The notes beneath the pieces were generated by a model. The model made no database searches. It had not been told where the DNA came from and saw only the letters and a list, made by a program, of their open reading frames with translations. A stretch of 64,000 bases of DNA from Flavobacterium sp. SUN052 (lineage in GTDB: Bacteria > Bacteroidota > Bacteroidia > Flavobacteriales > Flavobacteriaceae), in assembly GCF_028867935.1 (NCBI RefSeq), contig NZ_JAPQNS010000006.1, forward strand, positions 363,224 to 427,223. The letters run 5' to 3'. The position numbers and the translations under genes were made by a program. Below are positions 1-8,183 of the stretch, in pieces; the stretch's first letter is position 1, and each line of letters opens with the position of its first letter.

Positions 1-3000
1 GAAGCTGGACAGGCTGGAGCCGTGAAAACGTAAGAATTTGAGAAGGCAGACGTCCAGCCTGGATTACAATTAGCCTGTACCTGATATTCGTAAGCGGTGC
101 CAGGTTTATCAATGTAAAGCGTAAGACTACTGTACACGGTGTTGTAACTGGCCCAGGATTCCGACGAGGAGTTACGTACCCGTACGGTGTAATTGACAGA
201 GGCAGGACATTGGCTTTGCCAGGTAAGCGTCACGTTCTGGCAGTTATTCGCGGCTACCATCGAAAGCCCCTGGGGCGCAGCACATTGGGTTGTGAATAGC
301 AACGGCGCATTAAACGGTTTGTTGGTAGCGGGTGAGCAGGCAGGGCGAATTCGCCATTCGTAGTTCGTACCTGTCGACAGGTTGTTCAGACTGTATGTGT
401 TTCCACTAACGGTTACCGTTTGCCACGTTAGTGTTCCGATAGCCCGCCAGTTGATTTCGTAGGCACCGGAGAACGACCCGTCCCAGAATAGGGTGGCTCC
501 ATAGGGCGTCACGCAAGTTGTGCGTGGATTTGGTGCGCCCGGACAAGTGGTGGTAAACGTCTGGAGCGGCCCGAAATCAGTTTGTCCATTTGGGCAAATC
601 AAGCGTGCCTGCCACTCGTAGGCTACATTCTCGCTTAGATTCGTCAGATTCAGACTACCACTATTCAGGTTGCTCGATACGTTCCAGGAAGAAGCTCCTA
701 CTGGTCGCCAGCGAACTTCCGAACGCGCCCCGGCCGTATAAGTCAGCCAGGCGCGGTTACTCTCGGCCTGTGTCTGGTAGTTGGTGATCGGGTCATTGGG
801 GCAGGTCGGAATGTCAAACGAAAGTCCGCCGACAAAGGCCGATGTGCTGCCATTAACGCAGTTGGCCTGCACTTGCCATTCGTAAGTACCCGGTAAAAAC
901 TGTGGATAGAAAAGCCCCATGGTTGCGTGGGGTCGGACCTGCCAATCTTCGGGTGACTGACCTTCGGCCGCAAGGCGACGCCAGCGCAAGGTGTAATCGA
1001 TGTTGGGAACACCCGACCAGGTAAACTTTCGGCCAGGTTCAGCGAAATAGTTATACGCTACCGATGAAAGAGCCGAGGGGGCTGAGCAATCGGTCAGGAA
1101 GCTTTGCTGAGATGAAAAAGACGATTGTACGTTGGCACATTGAGTCTGAATCTGCACTTCGTAACGAGTCTGATGAGCCAGTCCTGTCAGCACGTATTTC
1201 TGTTCCACAATATCGCTAATGGTGTTCCAGGCAGTTGATCCAGCTGGCCGCCATTGCAGATTGTACCGTGCATCAGTGACCCCTCCGCTCCACGACACCA
1301 AAGCGCCGTATGAACTAAGTGCCGAGATGGTGGGCGAGTAAGGCGAGAAGCAGTAAGTGCTGACGGTGCCAATAGACGAAAAAGCGGATGTTAGCCCCCC
1401 TCCGCAGTTGGCCTGAATACGCCATTCGTAGGTCCCCAGCACGTTATTGAGTTGGTAAGACGTACCTGTAGCTGATACACTTGTCCAGGCCGATGTTCCC
1501 TGAGGCCGGTATTGAAGCGTGTAAGAAGAAACGTTGGCGTTGTAATTCCAATTAAAATACAATGTTGACGCTCCGCCACTTACACTTACCCCCGTAGGTG
1601 TGAAGCAATCGGTGGTGAAGGTCTGCGTCGGCGAATAAGTACTGATAAAATCAGGATGACACCGAACGGCGACCTGCCATTCGTAGGTAGTGTAGGGAGT
1701 AAGGCCAGTCAACGAGTAATAGGTCGTTGAAAATGGGGGGAGCAAAATCCAGTCTTGGGTACCCACAACCCGGTAACGAATCTGGTACGAGTACCGGTTA
1801 GCCTGATCGGAAAACGCTAGCCAGGCACGTGTGGGGGTCAGATACCGTGATTCAAAGTCATACAGGGTGTTGGAGCAGCTTGTGGTAAACGGAAAGCCCG
1901 GACTGAAATCGCTCAGAACCGAAGCTGAGCACTGGCGCGCAACGCCCCACTCATACACGGTTCCGGTTTGTAAGCCCGTCAGGCTTAGTTGTGGGCTGGA
2001 GGAAGTGGTGTTCAGGGTTTGCGTAGTCCAGTCAGCCCCTTGCGGCCGATACCGCAATACATACGTCCGGTTGTAGGTATCCAGATAATAGGCGTTGTCC
2101 CAACGGAGCCGAATGCTGGTGATTGCATTATTTTCGGTTTGTTGATACGAGGCCGTGTTTCGGCAGGAAGTAGTGAACGTCTGTGGACTCGAAAACGTCT
2201 GCGATGTAACTGAGGCATCGCAGACGGCTGCCACCTGCCATTCATAAGCCGTGCTGTTGCTTAATCCGGTCAGATTCAGATATTGGCTGGTCTGAATGGG
2301 TAGGTTCGTGTAGGTGCTGGCCCCTACCTCCCGATACCTAACCAGATATTGCCCCGCCCCGGGCGATGACTCACTCCAGGTTAGCGTGACCCGATCAAAG
2401 TCAGGGTTACTGGCATACAGGCTGTTCACGCGGTTGGTGGCGCAGACAGCCGTAGCAAACGTTTGGCTGGTGCTGGGCGTAACGGCGCTTACTGAGGGCG
2501 TGCAATAGGTCAACACGCGCCATTCGTAGGTTGTGCCGGGTGTCAGGTTCTGTAATGTCTGCGACGAATTGCCTGTGTACGTAAGCGGACCTACCTGACT
2601 CCATGAACTCACGCCCGTTGGCCGAAACTGCACGCCGTAGTAATGTTCGTAGTTGGTGGACCAATAGAGCGATTGGCTGGTCAGGCTATTGGCGTAGGAA
2701 TACAGATTGCTGGCGGTGTTGGTACAACTGCTGGTGTTGAAGCTGACGGGCGGGTTGGAGTAGCTCGACGTTTCAGAGTTGGGGCAACTGGCCTGCACGC
2801 GTACCTCGTACTCGGTTTCCGGGGTTAATCCTGACAGACTCCCATAGAAGTTATATGGACCGGAATAGTTTGTTGAGTAATTGTAGTTGGTAGTGGTCCA
2901 AGGACTGTTGGCGGGTACTTTGGGCCGGTGCTGTGTAGTAAAGCTAAACCCATAACTGGCATTGACATAAATGCTGTTCCAACTGATGGTAGCCCGGCTG

Positions 3001-3929
3001 GCTTGAGCCGTCAACAGACTTACCGAAGTGGGTGCGTTACAATTGGCCGTGAAAGATAGCGGTCCTGAGAATGGGCCAGTAACCGTACGGCACACCGGCT
3101 GCACTTGCCATTCGTAGGTGGTGTTGGGTGACAGAGCCGTGAGGGAATACTCAGCGGTGGATGCATAACTCTGGGCCTGCATAGTTGAAATCGTGTTCCA
3201 GGGCCCGCCTTGTTGTCGCCATTGGAGGTTGTAAGTGGCATCGATAATGTTGTTCCAGCGCAGCCGGGCCGTGGTGGACAAAGGTTCCTGGCTCAGGTTG
3301 GTGACCACGCAGGCAGGCGTGGCAAAAGCGATTGTACCCGAGAAAGGCGAACAGGCTGACCGTACCCGACATACATACGACGTACCAGGTGTTAGGTTAT
3401 TGAGCGTGTAAACGGTAGTGTTGTAAGGCACTCCCGAAATGCCACTGATTGTTGACCAGGACGCAGCCTGACTCGTTTTTACCTCTAATGTGTAGTTCAG
3501 GCTGGGACTACCTGAATCACCCGAAGAATACCAGTTTAGTTGAACAGAGGAAGTGGAAGCGCTGCCGGGTGTATAGATATACGGTGCTGAACAACTGAAC
3601 GTAGTGGTGAACGACACCGGACCACCGTACCAAGTGGTCGAGTTGGCTGGCCGCATTTGCCACTCGTAGGATTGCCCATCGCTGAGGTTGGTCAGCACAA
3701 AGCTGGTGGCAGGAATTTCGGTGGTTGTGACCCAGTTGGTGGAGCTTTGTGGGCGCCAGCGAACGTCGTACGTGGTGGACGAAGTAGAGGCTGTCCAGTT
3801 GAGTTGAGCTGATGCGGAGCTTATGTTGCTGGTATAGGGATTATAAGGCGTGGTTTGAGCCTGAACGAAATTACAAGCCAGTAAAAACTGTAAGCAGAAG
3901 AAAAATGATAGCGTAAAATAATTCAGCAT
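1..3929 (-). CDS. Giant secreted fibronectin type III repeat protein (3' end outside window)
   Basis: The reading frame is open from an ATG at 3929 to the left edge, about 1,309 residues, with no stop inside the window. It begins with a signal peptide (MLNYFTLSFFFCLQFLLAC, cleavage probably after VQAQ). About 14 modules of 86-100 residues follow. Each ends in a variant of Y-E-W-Q/R-V ... C, the strand-F signature of fibronectin type III domains; the antisense word gccattcgta recurs near 350, 872, 1420, 1677, 2236, 2520 and 3108. Modules carry Y-x-L-R-Y-R-P and W-x-x-x. The first residues after the signal are T/N/S rich. The protein is probably exported and extracellular or surface-bound. The C-terminus, where a type IX sorting domain would sit, lies outside. 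Specific ligand unknown. One module (near 2720-3010) is clearly homologous to a module of the next gene. Confidence 0.85.
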   Translation of the reverse strand, partial: MLNYFTLSFFFCLQFLLACNFVQAQTTPYNPYTSNISSASAQLNWTASTSSTTYDVRWRPQSSTNWVTTTEIPATSFVLTNLSDGQSYEWQMRPANSTTWYGGPVSFTTTFSCSAPYIYTPGSASTSSVQLNWYSSGDSGSPSLNYTLEVKTSQAASWSTISGISGVPYNTTVYTLNNLTPGTSYVCRVRSACSPFSGTIAFATPACVVTNLSQEPLSTTARLRWNNIIDATYNLQWRQQGGPWNTISTMQAQSYASTAEYSLTALSPNTTYEWQVQPVCRTVTGPFSGPLSFTANCNAPTSVSLLTAQASRATISWNSIYVNASYGFSFTTQHRPKVPANSPWTTTNYNYSTNYSGPYNFYGSLSGLTPETEYEVRVQASCPNSETSSYSNPPVSFNTSSCTNTASNLYSYANSLTSQSLYWSTNYEHYYGVQFRPTGVSSWSQVGPLTYTGNSSQTLQNLTPGTTYEWRVLTYCTPSVSAVTPSTSQTFATAVCATNRVNSLYASNPDFDRVTLTWSESSPGAGQYLVRYREVGASTYTNLPIQTSQYLNLTGLSNSTAYEWQVAAVCDASVTSQTFSSPQTFTTSCRNTASYQQTENNAITSIRLRWDNAYYLDTYNRTYVLRYRPQGADWTTQTLNTTSSSPQLSLTGLQTGTVYEWGVARQCSASVLSDFSPGFPFTTSCSNTLYDFESRYLTPTRAWLAFSDQANRYSYQIRYRVVGTQDWILLPPFSTTYYSLTGLTPYTTYEWQVAVRCHPDFISTYSPTQTFTTDCFTPTGVSVSGGASTLYFNWNYNANVSSYTLQYRPQGTSAWTSVSATGTSYQLNNVLGTYEWRIQANCGGGLTSAFSSIGTVSTYCFSPYSPTISALSSYGALVSWSGGVTDARYNLQWRPAGSTAWNTISDIVEQKYVLTGLAHQTRYEVQIQTQCANVQSSFSSQQSFLTDCSAPSALSSVAYNYFAEPGRKFTWSGVPNIDYTLRWRRLAAEGQSPEDWQVRPHATMGLFYPQFLPGTYEWQVQANCVNGSTSAFVGGLSFDIPTCPNDPITNYQTQAESNRAWLTYTAGARSEVRWRPVGASSWNVSSNLNSGSLNLTNLSENVAYEWQARLICPNGQTDFGPLQTFTTTCPGAPNPRTTCVTPYGATLFWDGSFSGAYEINWRAIGTLTWQTVTVSGNTYSLNNLSTGTNYEWRIRPACSPATNKPFNAPLLFTTQCAAPQGLSMVAANNCQNVTLTWQSQCPASVNYTVRVRNSSSESWASYNTVYSSLTLYIDKPGTAYEYQVQANCNPGWTSAFSNSYVFTAPACPA

Positions 3930-3984
3930 ACGCAGTGAACCGTGGTTAAGTGTCTGTGGAATTTTTTAGGATACTTTTAGAAAT

Positions 3985-4034
3985 GCAAAATGCTTGAAAG
4001 TTGAGAATTACTTCGTCAACTTTCAAGCATTTGC
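3985..4034. terminator. Perfect 17-bp hairpin upstream of the giant FnIII gene
   Basis: The arms at 3988-4004 and 4016-4032 pair perfectly (AAATGCTTGAAAGTTGA and its complement) around an 11-nt loop. There is no strong T-run on either strand, so termination is likely but not certain. It sits just past the pfkB 3'-end fossil, where the terminator of the original gene would have been. Confidence 0.6.
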
Positions 4035-4061
4035 TGCTATTTATATGTAAAAAGGATCTAC

Positions 4062-4121
4062 TTATAAATCCACTGAAAACGCCGACAGCTTCACAAACTG
4101 GTTTACCCGGTCCTGGTTCTC
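4062..4121 (-). pseudogene. Fossil of the pfkB 3' end (about 19 codons)
   Basis: On the minus strand these bases encode QDRVNQFVKLSAFSVDL followed by TAA, identical in protein to the last 17 residues of the intact PfkB-family kinase at 6144-7064. Within those codons the nucleotide sequence differs at four positions, all synonymous third positions (Asp, Val, Gln, Leu). The preceding codons align as E-N against E-I, and then the similarity breaks down at an in-frame stop. No start or upstream domain remains, so it cannot make a kinase. It lies between the two FnIII genes, as expected if a unit of [FnIII gene + pfkB 3' end] was tandemly duplicated or brought in by recombination with a related genome. 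Confidence 0.85.
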
Positions 4122-4184
4122 TTAGGATTGCGAGTTAGTTATTCGTAGAAATCCAACTTCCTGCGTATGGAATAAACTGACCTT

Positions 4185-5981
4185 TTACTGGCTCAGCAGC
4201 AGCCGTGCCCCCGTTCCTAATTGTACCTTCCCGTCAGCGCTGTAATTAACCCGTAAAGCACGGCCGGTGCTGTTGTCGGGAATCATAACATTGTGGAGTA
4301 CCTGTATCGGATCGGAGGGAAGAGGTACCCGGTTACATGACCAGATGGCCGGATTTGTCCAGTCGCCATTTTGGGTGGTAATCATAGCGGTGTTGCAATA
4401 GGGGGTTTGGCTAAAATGGCGACTGGCAGAGAAATCACTTAGGAGGTTGTTAGTACATTGAAGGGCTACCTGCCATTCATAATTAGTTTGGGGAGTCAAG
4501 CCCGTTAAGGAATAAAAACTGGAAGAAACAGTCGAAATAACTGTCCAGTTGACTGTATCGATGGGTCGATAACGAAGGGAATAAATACCAACACCGGGGA
4601 AATTTTCTGACCAACTCAATTGCGCCGTCGTAGCATTTGTGTAATAAGCACTGAAAAAAGATAGGCGGTTCGCCGAACAGTCGGCAGTCGTAAAGGTCTG
4701 AATATTAGTAGCTGTAGTGGTGCTTTGGGAGGGGCATATAGACAGAACACGCCACTCATATGAAGTAGATGGAAGCAGGTTGTTAATTTCTCCTCCTAAA
4801 TAGCTTGTTGAGATCGCACTCCATGACTCCGCGCCTGATATGCGGAATTGAAGTGCATACGTATTGTCTAAAACTCCACTCCAGTTCAGAGAAGCCCGGG
4901 TAGGCCCAACCCCTGATAGGCGTGGATTAGTTACTACCGACGAGCAACTCGTTGTTGAAAAAGTCTGCGGAGAGGTATAAGCCGACGAAGACCCATCCGG
5001 ACACTGTGCTTGAACGCGTACTTCATACTCAGTATCGGAAGATAAATCAGACAGTATGCTCAAATAGAATGGATTAACGACATAGGCATAAGAATAGTTA
5101 GTGGTGGTTATCCAAGGTGCTTCCGATAACGATTTAGTCCGATACTGAATGGTAAAGCCGGTGCTATAAACGCTATTCCAATTAGGTACTGCCCGATTGT
5201 TGCTGACTGAAGTAACTATTAAGTTGGTGGGTGGGCTGCAGATAGCTGTAAATGCAATGGGCGGAGTGAGCATAGTGTATCCATTCCCACAAACGGCTTC
5301 TATCTGGTATTCATAGCCTGTATTAGGAGTAAGTGCTGTGAGTGAGTAGCTGCCGGCCAAATAAGCGCGTGGAATAGAGGTTGCATTTCGAATGGTTCCC
5401 GTCAGGTCATTTACAAAAGTCCACTCACCACCTTGGGGCCGGTAGCGTAAGTTGTACGTTGTGTTTAATGCACTGCGCCATTCCAGGTAGGCCGAGGTGG
5501 ATAAGGTTTGCCTAAATCCTCCGTAAATCCCACAATAACCAGTTGACACGGTTGCGGTGGTTGAGAATGGAGAGCAATCAGCTTTTACACGCCAGACATA
5601 ACTCGTGCTTGGCGCCAAGCCGGTAACGCTATAAGCAGTCGTGTTCGATACTGTAATACTGGACCATGAAGTGGCATTAGAGGTTCTTATTTCAATTGTG
5701 AATTGTGTATTTTGACTGCTTGAAGAACCCCACTGTAAATAGACTGAGTTGACGGAATAGTTGTCAATTGTGTAAGGTGTAGGAGCTGGGCAATCTTCAG
5801 AAAGTCGTTCATTTTCTAGAGCCGTTGTCGTTGAATCAGAAATCTTGGTAGCAGAGGATTCACTATTATTTAACAAAGCGACCGTATCCCTAAAAGGTAA
5901 TATACTAGGTTTAGATATTGAAATTGACGTATATAACTGAAAGCAAGTCACTAAGATGAGGTGTAGTATAGTGTGTTTCAT
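4185..5981 (-). CDS. Secreted protein with five fibronectin type III modules
   Basis: 598 residues from ATG 5981, giving a typical signal peptide (MKHTILHLILVTCFQL). An upstream in-frame GTG at 6056 is rejected because it lies inside the terminator of the preceding gene. Five modules end with YVWRVKADC, YEYQIEAVC, YEVRVQAQC, YEWRVLSIC and YEWQVALQC. A C-terminal region of about 70 residues (GDWTNPAIWSC ... VQLGTGARLLL) resembles the beta-rich tail of many Cytophagales FnIII proteins; no clear type IX sorting signal is visible. It is a shorter paralogue of the giant FnIII protein downstream on the same strand. Probably secreted; function unknown. Confidence 0.85.
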   Translation of the reverse strand: MKHTILHLILVTCFQLYTSISISKPSILPFRDTVALLNNSESSATKISDSTTTALENERLSEDCPAPTPYTIDNYSVNSVYLQWGSSSSQNTQFTIEIRTSNATSWSSITVSNTTAYSVTGLAPSTSYVWRVKADCSPFSTTATVSTGYCGIYGGFRQTLSTSAYLEWRSALNTTYNLRYRPQGGEWTFVNDLTGTIRNATSIPRAYLAGSYSLTALTPNTGYEYQIEAVCGNGYTMLTPPIAFTAICSPPTNLIVTSVSNNRAVPNWNSVYSTGFTIQYRTKSLSEAPWITTTNYSYAYVVNPFYLSILSDLSSDTEYEVRVQAQCPDGSSSAYTSPQTFSTTSCSSVVTNPRLSGVGPTRASLNWSGVLDNTYALQFRISGAESWSAISTSYLGGEINNLLPSTSYEWRVLSICPSQSTTTATNIQTFTTADCSANRLSFFSAYYTNATTAQLSWSENFPGVGIYSLRYRPIDTVNWTVISTVSSSFYSLTGLTPQTNYEWQVALQCTNNLLSDFSASRHFSQTPYCNTAMITTQNGDWTNPAIWSCNRVPLPSDPIQVLHNVMIPDNSTGRALRVNYSADGKVQLGTGARLLLSQ

Positions 5982-6023
5982 GTATGAAAAAGAGATTGGA
6001 TAGAACTTGAGGGATAAAACTAT

Positions 6024-6057
6024 ATAAAAAAAGTGCCTGAGTATATACCCAGGCACC
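6024..6057 (-). terminator. Rho-independent terminator of the pfkB-family gene
   Basis: On the minus strand GTGCCTG (6056-6050) pairs with CAGGCAC (6039-6033), followed by seven T (6032-6026). It ends transcription from the kinase gene and separates it from the FnIII gene. Confidence 0.85.
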
Positions 6058-6143
6058 CGTATTTATTGAAAGGGCTACTTATAGCCAACTATATTTTGGC
6101 CTTACTGTCAGGGTAAAGCACATGTCCAGTCTTCGGCTTCTTC

Positions 6144-7064
6144 TTACAAATCCACTGAAAACGCCGACAGCTTCACAAATTGGTTAACCCGATCCTGAAT
6201 TTCTTCAGGTGATAGATCAATGATCCGTTCGGCACCGAATTTCTCGACGCAGAAACTGGCCATTGCCGAGCCATAAATAACTGCCCGCTTCATATTGTCG
6301 AAGGAGATGTCGTCAGTTTTGGCAAGGTGGCCGATGAAACCGCCAGCAAACGTATCGCCCGCACCGGTGGGGTCAAATACTTCTTCGAGTGGCAGTGCCG
6401 GAGCAAAGAAAATATTATCGTCCTGGAACAGCAGGGCACCGTGTTCGCCTTTTTTGATGATGACCGTTTTTGGGCCCATGTTGCGAATGGTGGCTGCTGC
6501 CCGCACCAGCGCATAATCGCCGGTGAGCATCCGGGCCTCTTCGTCGTTCAACACCAGCACATCAACCAGCGGCAACAGCGTTTTCAGGTCAGCGTTGGCA
6601 ATGTCGATCCACAGGTTCATGGTATCTAGTACAATGAGCTTGGGGCGGGTAGTCAGGCGATCAACCACCATTTTCTGAATAGCTGGGGCCGTATTGCCCA
6701 ACATCAGGTACTCGCAACCTTGGTACGAATCGGGAATGATAGGATCAAAGCTCTCCATTACGTTCAACTGCACATCCACTGTGTCGCGGGTGTTCATGTC
6801 GTTGTGGTATTTGCCCGACCAGAAGAATGTTTTTTCACCCTGCCGAATTTCGAGCCCTTCTGTGTCAACACCGTGACTTTCGAAAATATCGATCATCGAC
6901 TGCGGAAAGTCGTCGCCTACCACAGCAACGAGGTTGTTAGGTCGCACAAAGTACGAAGCCGAGAGTGTGATATAGGTGGCGGCACCGCCGATGATTTTGT
7001 CGGTTTTACCGAAGGGTGTTTCGAGTGCATCGAACGCGACCGACCCGACCGTTAGTAAACTCAT
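6144..7064 (-). CDS. PfkB/ribokinase-family sugar or nucleoside kinase
   Basis: 306 residues, the usual size for the ribokinase family, which transfers ATP gamma-phosphate to a hydroxyl of a sugar or nucleoside in the cytoplasm. The N-terminal glycine pair is at residues 26-27 (IIGGAATY). The C-terminal PfkB signature DPTGAGDTFAGG is at 231-242, with the anion-hole GAGD and catalytic Asp237. Start ATG at 7064 lies about 20 nt after a TATCTTTG promoter element. It is divergent from the SMP-30 gene and ends in a strong terminator. The substrate cannot be told from sequence; adenosine, ribose or 2-keto-3-deoxygluconate are possible. The last 17 residues are duplicated as a fossil at 4062-4121. 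Confidence 0.9.
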   Translation of the reverse strand: MSLLTVGSVAFDALETPFGKTDKIIGGAATYITLSASYFVRPNNLVAVVGDDFPQSMIDIFESHGVDTEGLEIRQGEKTFFWSGKYHNDMNTRDTVDVQLNVMESFDPIIPDSYQGCEYLMLGNTAPAIQKMVVDRLTTRPKLIVLDTMNLWIDIANADLKTLLPLVDVLVLNDEEARMLTGDYALVRAAATIRNMGPKTVIIKKGEHGALLFQDDNIFFAPALPLEEVFDPTGAGDTFAGGFIGHLAKTDDISFDNMKRAVIYGSAMASFCVEKFGAERIIDLSPEEIQDRVNQFVKLSAFSVDL

Positions 7065-7086
7065 TGGTTGTATGTTAGTAGAGGCA

Positions 7087-7094
7087 CAAAGATA
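7087..7094 (-). promoter_or_regulatory. Bacteroidota -7 element for the pfkB-family gene
   Basis: TATCTTTG on the minus strand, 22 bases before the ATG, fits TAnnTTTG. Confidence 0.6.
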
Positions 7095-7165
7095 GGATAT
7101 TATCGGCTACGGGTATTTCTGTGACCCACCAGGCTTTTCCCGGCACTAGCTTTTTGATTCTAACT

Positions 7166-8101
7166 ATGACTCTTCTCAAAAATAGCGTTCTCTCACTTGC
7201 TGCCGGATTGCTTGTATTGACGAATGCATTTGGCCAAAAATCTTCCTCGGCCGATACACTCAACCCGGCAGGTATAACCCTGATTGCTCCTGGCGCGATA
7301 CTCAAAAAAGTGTCTGGTCAGTTCAACTTTACTGAAGGCCCCGCCGTCGACAAAAAGGGCAACATCTATTTCACCGACCAGCCCAACGACAAAATTTGGC
7401 TGTACGACACAGACGGTAATCTGACTCAGTTTGCCGAAAAAATGGGTCGTTCAAACGGATTGTATATTGACAAGAAAGGAAACATTCTCTCGTGTGCTGA
7501 TGAGAAAAACGAGCTTTGGTCGATTAATCCCAAAGACAAAAAAGTGACGGTGTTGCTCAAAGATTACGAAGGGAAACGACACAACGGTCCTAACGATCTC
7601 TGGCCCGATGGGAAAGGCGGCATTTACTTTACCGATCCTTTTTATCCACGTCCCTGGTGGACCCACAAAACGCCTTTTCTGGACGCTCAGAATGTTTATT
7701 ATCTGCCCAAGGGTAAGAGTCAGGCCGTGATGGTTGCCACCGATCTGAAACAGCCCAATGGTATTGTGGGTACCCCCGATGGGAAGTATCTGTACGTAGC
7801 TGACATCCGCGACAGCAAAACGTACAAATACGAAATCGGTAAAGACGGCAGCCTGACCAACCGGCAACTGTTTGCCCCAATGGGTTCTGATGGGCTTACC
7901 CTCGACAAGCAGGGCAATGTTTACATGACGGGCAGGGGAGTAACGGTTTTCGATCCGGCTGGCAAAAAGTTGATGAACATCCCCGTTCCGTCAGGCTGGA
8001 CGGCTAACCTGTGTTTTGGCGGTAAAGACCGCCAGACACTTTTTATCACGGCATCTGAATCTGTCTATGTACTGCCAATGCAGGTGAAAGGAGTAGAGTA
8101 A
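7166..8101 (+). CDS. SMP-30/gluconolactonase-family secreted protein
   Basis: 311 residues from ATG 7166; the codons upstream are in frame, but the signal peptide MTLLKNSVLSLAAGLLVLTN...FGQ starts here. The body has the beta-propeller pattern of the SMP-30/LRE family: FTEGPAVDKKGNIYFTDQ, NGLYIDKKGNIL, HNGPNDLWPDGKGGIYFTD, QPNGIVGTPDGKYLYVAD, GSDGLTLDKQGNVYMTG. The conserved E of FTEGP, N of GPNDL, N of QPNGI and D of SDGLT are the usual divalent-metal and active-site positions of this fold. Members hydrolyse sugar lactones such as gluconolactone; the substrate here is inferred only by family. Exported, probably periplasmic. Its stop codon is the first base triplet of a 35-bp palindrome shared with the convergent gene. 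Confidence 0.88.
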   Translation: MTLLKNSVLSLAAGLLVLTNAFGQKSSSADTLNPAGITLIAPGAILKKVSGQFNFTEGPAVDKKGNIYFTDQPNDKIWLYDTDGNLTQFAEKMGRSNGLYIDKKGNILSCADEKNELWSINPKDKKVTVLLKDYEGKRHNGPNDLWPDGKGGIYFTDPFYPRPWWTHKTPFLDAQNVYYLPKGKSQAVMVATDLKQPNGIVGTPDGKYLYVADIRDSKTYKYEIGKDGSLTNRQLFAPMGSDGLTLDKQGNVYMTGRGVTVFDPAGKKLMNIPVPSGWTANLCFGGKDRQTLFITASESVYVLPMQVKGVE

Positions 8102-8183
8102 TCAGTGAACAGGTATCAGCCAGCAGCGAACAGTAGTGGTATGACAAAACTGTTCGCTGCTGGCTGATACCTGTTCACTGATT
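8100..8183. repeat. 35-bp perfect palindrome joining two convergent stop codons
   Basis: Arms 8100-8134 and 8149-8183 are perfectly complementary, with a 14-nt loop. Both flanking genes (plus, ending 8101; minus, ending 8182) finish TAATCAGTGAACAGG, so the palindrome begins inside each stop codon. It is probably a bidirectional terminator. The word-like units (CAGTGAACAG, CAGCGAACAG) resemble the palindrome at 30072-30142. Confidence 0.85.

Noticed and set aside
1..3929. Regularly spaced short repeats resembling a CRISPR array
   Set aside because: The period is about 260-290 bp and the repeats are coding (the YEWQV strand of FnIII modules).
5982..6056. Longer start (GTG at 6056) for the shorter FnIII gene
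   Set aside because: It lies inside the rho-independent terminator of the kinase gene; ATG 5981 gives a proper signal peptide.
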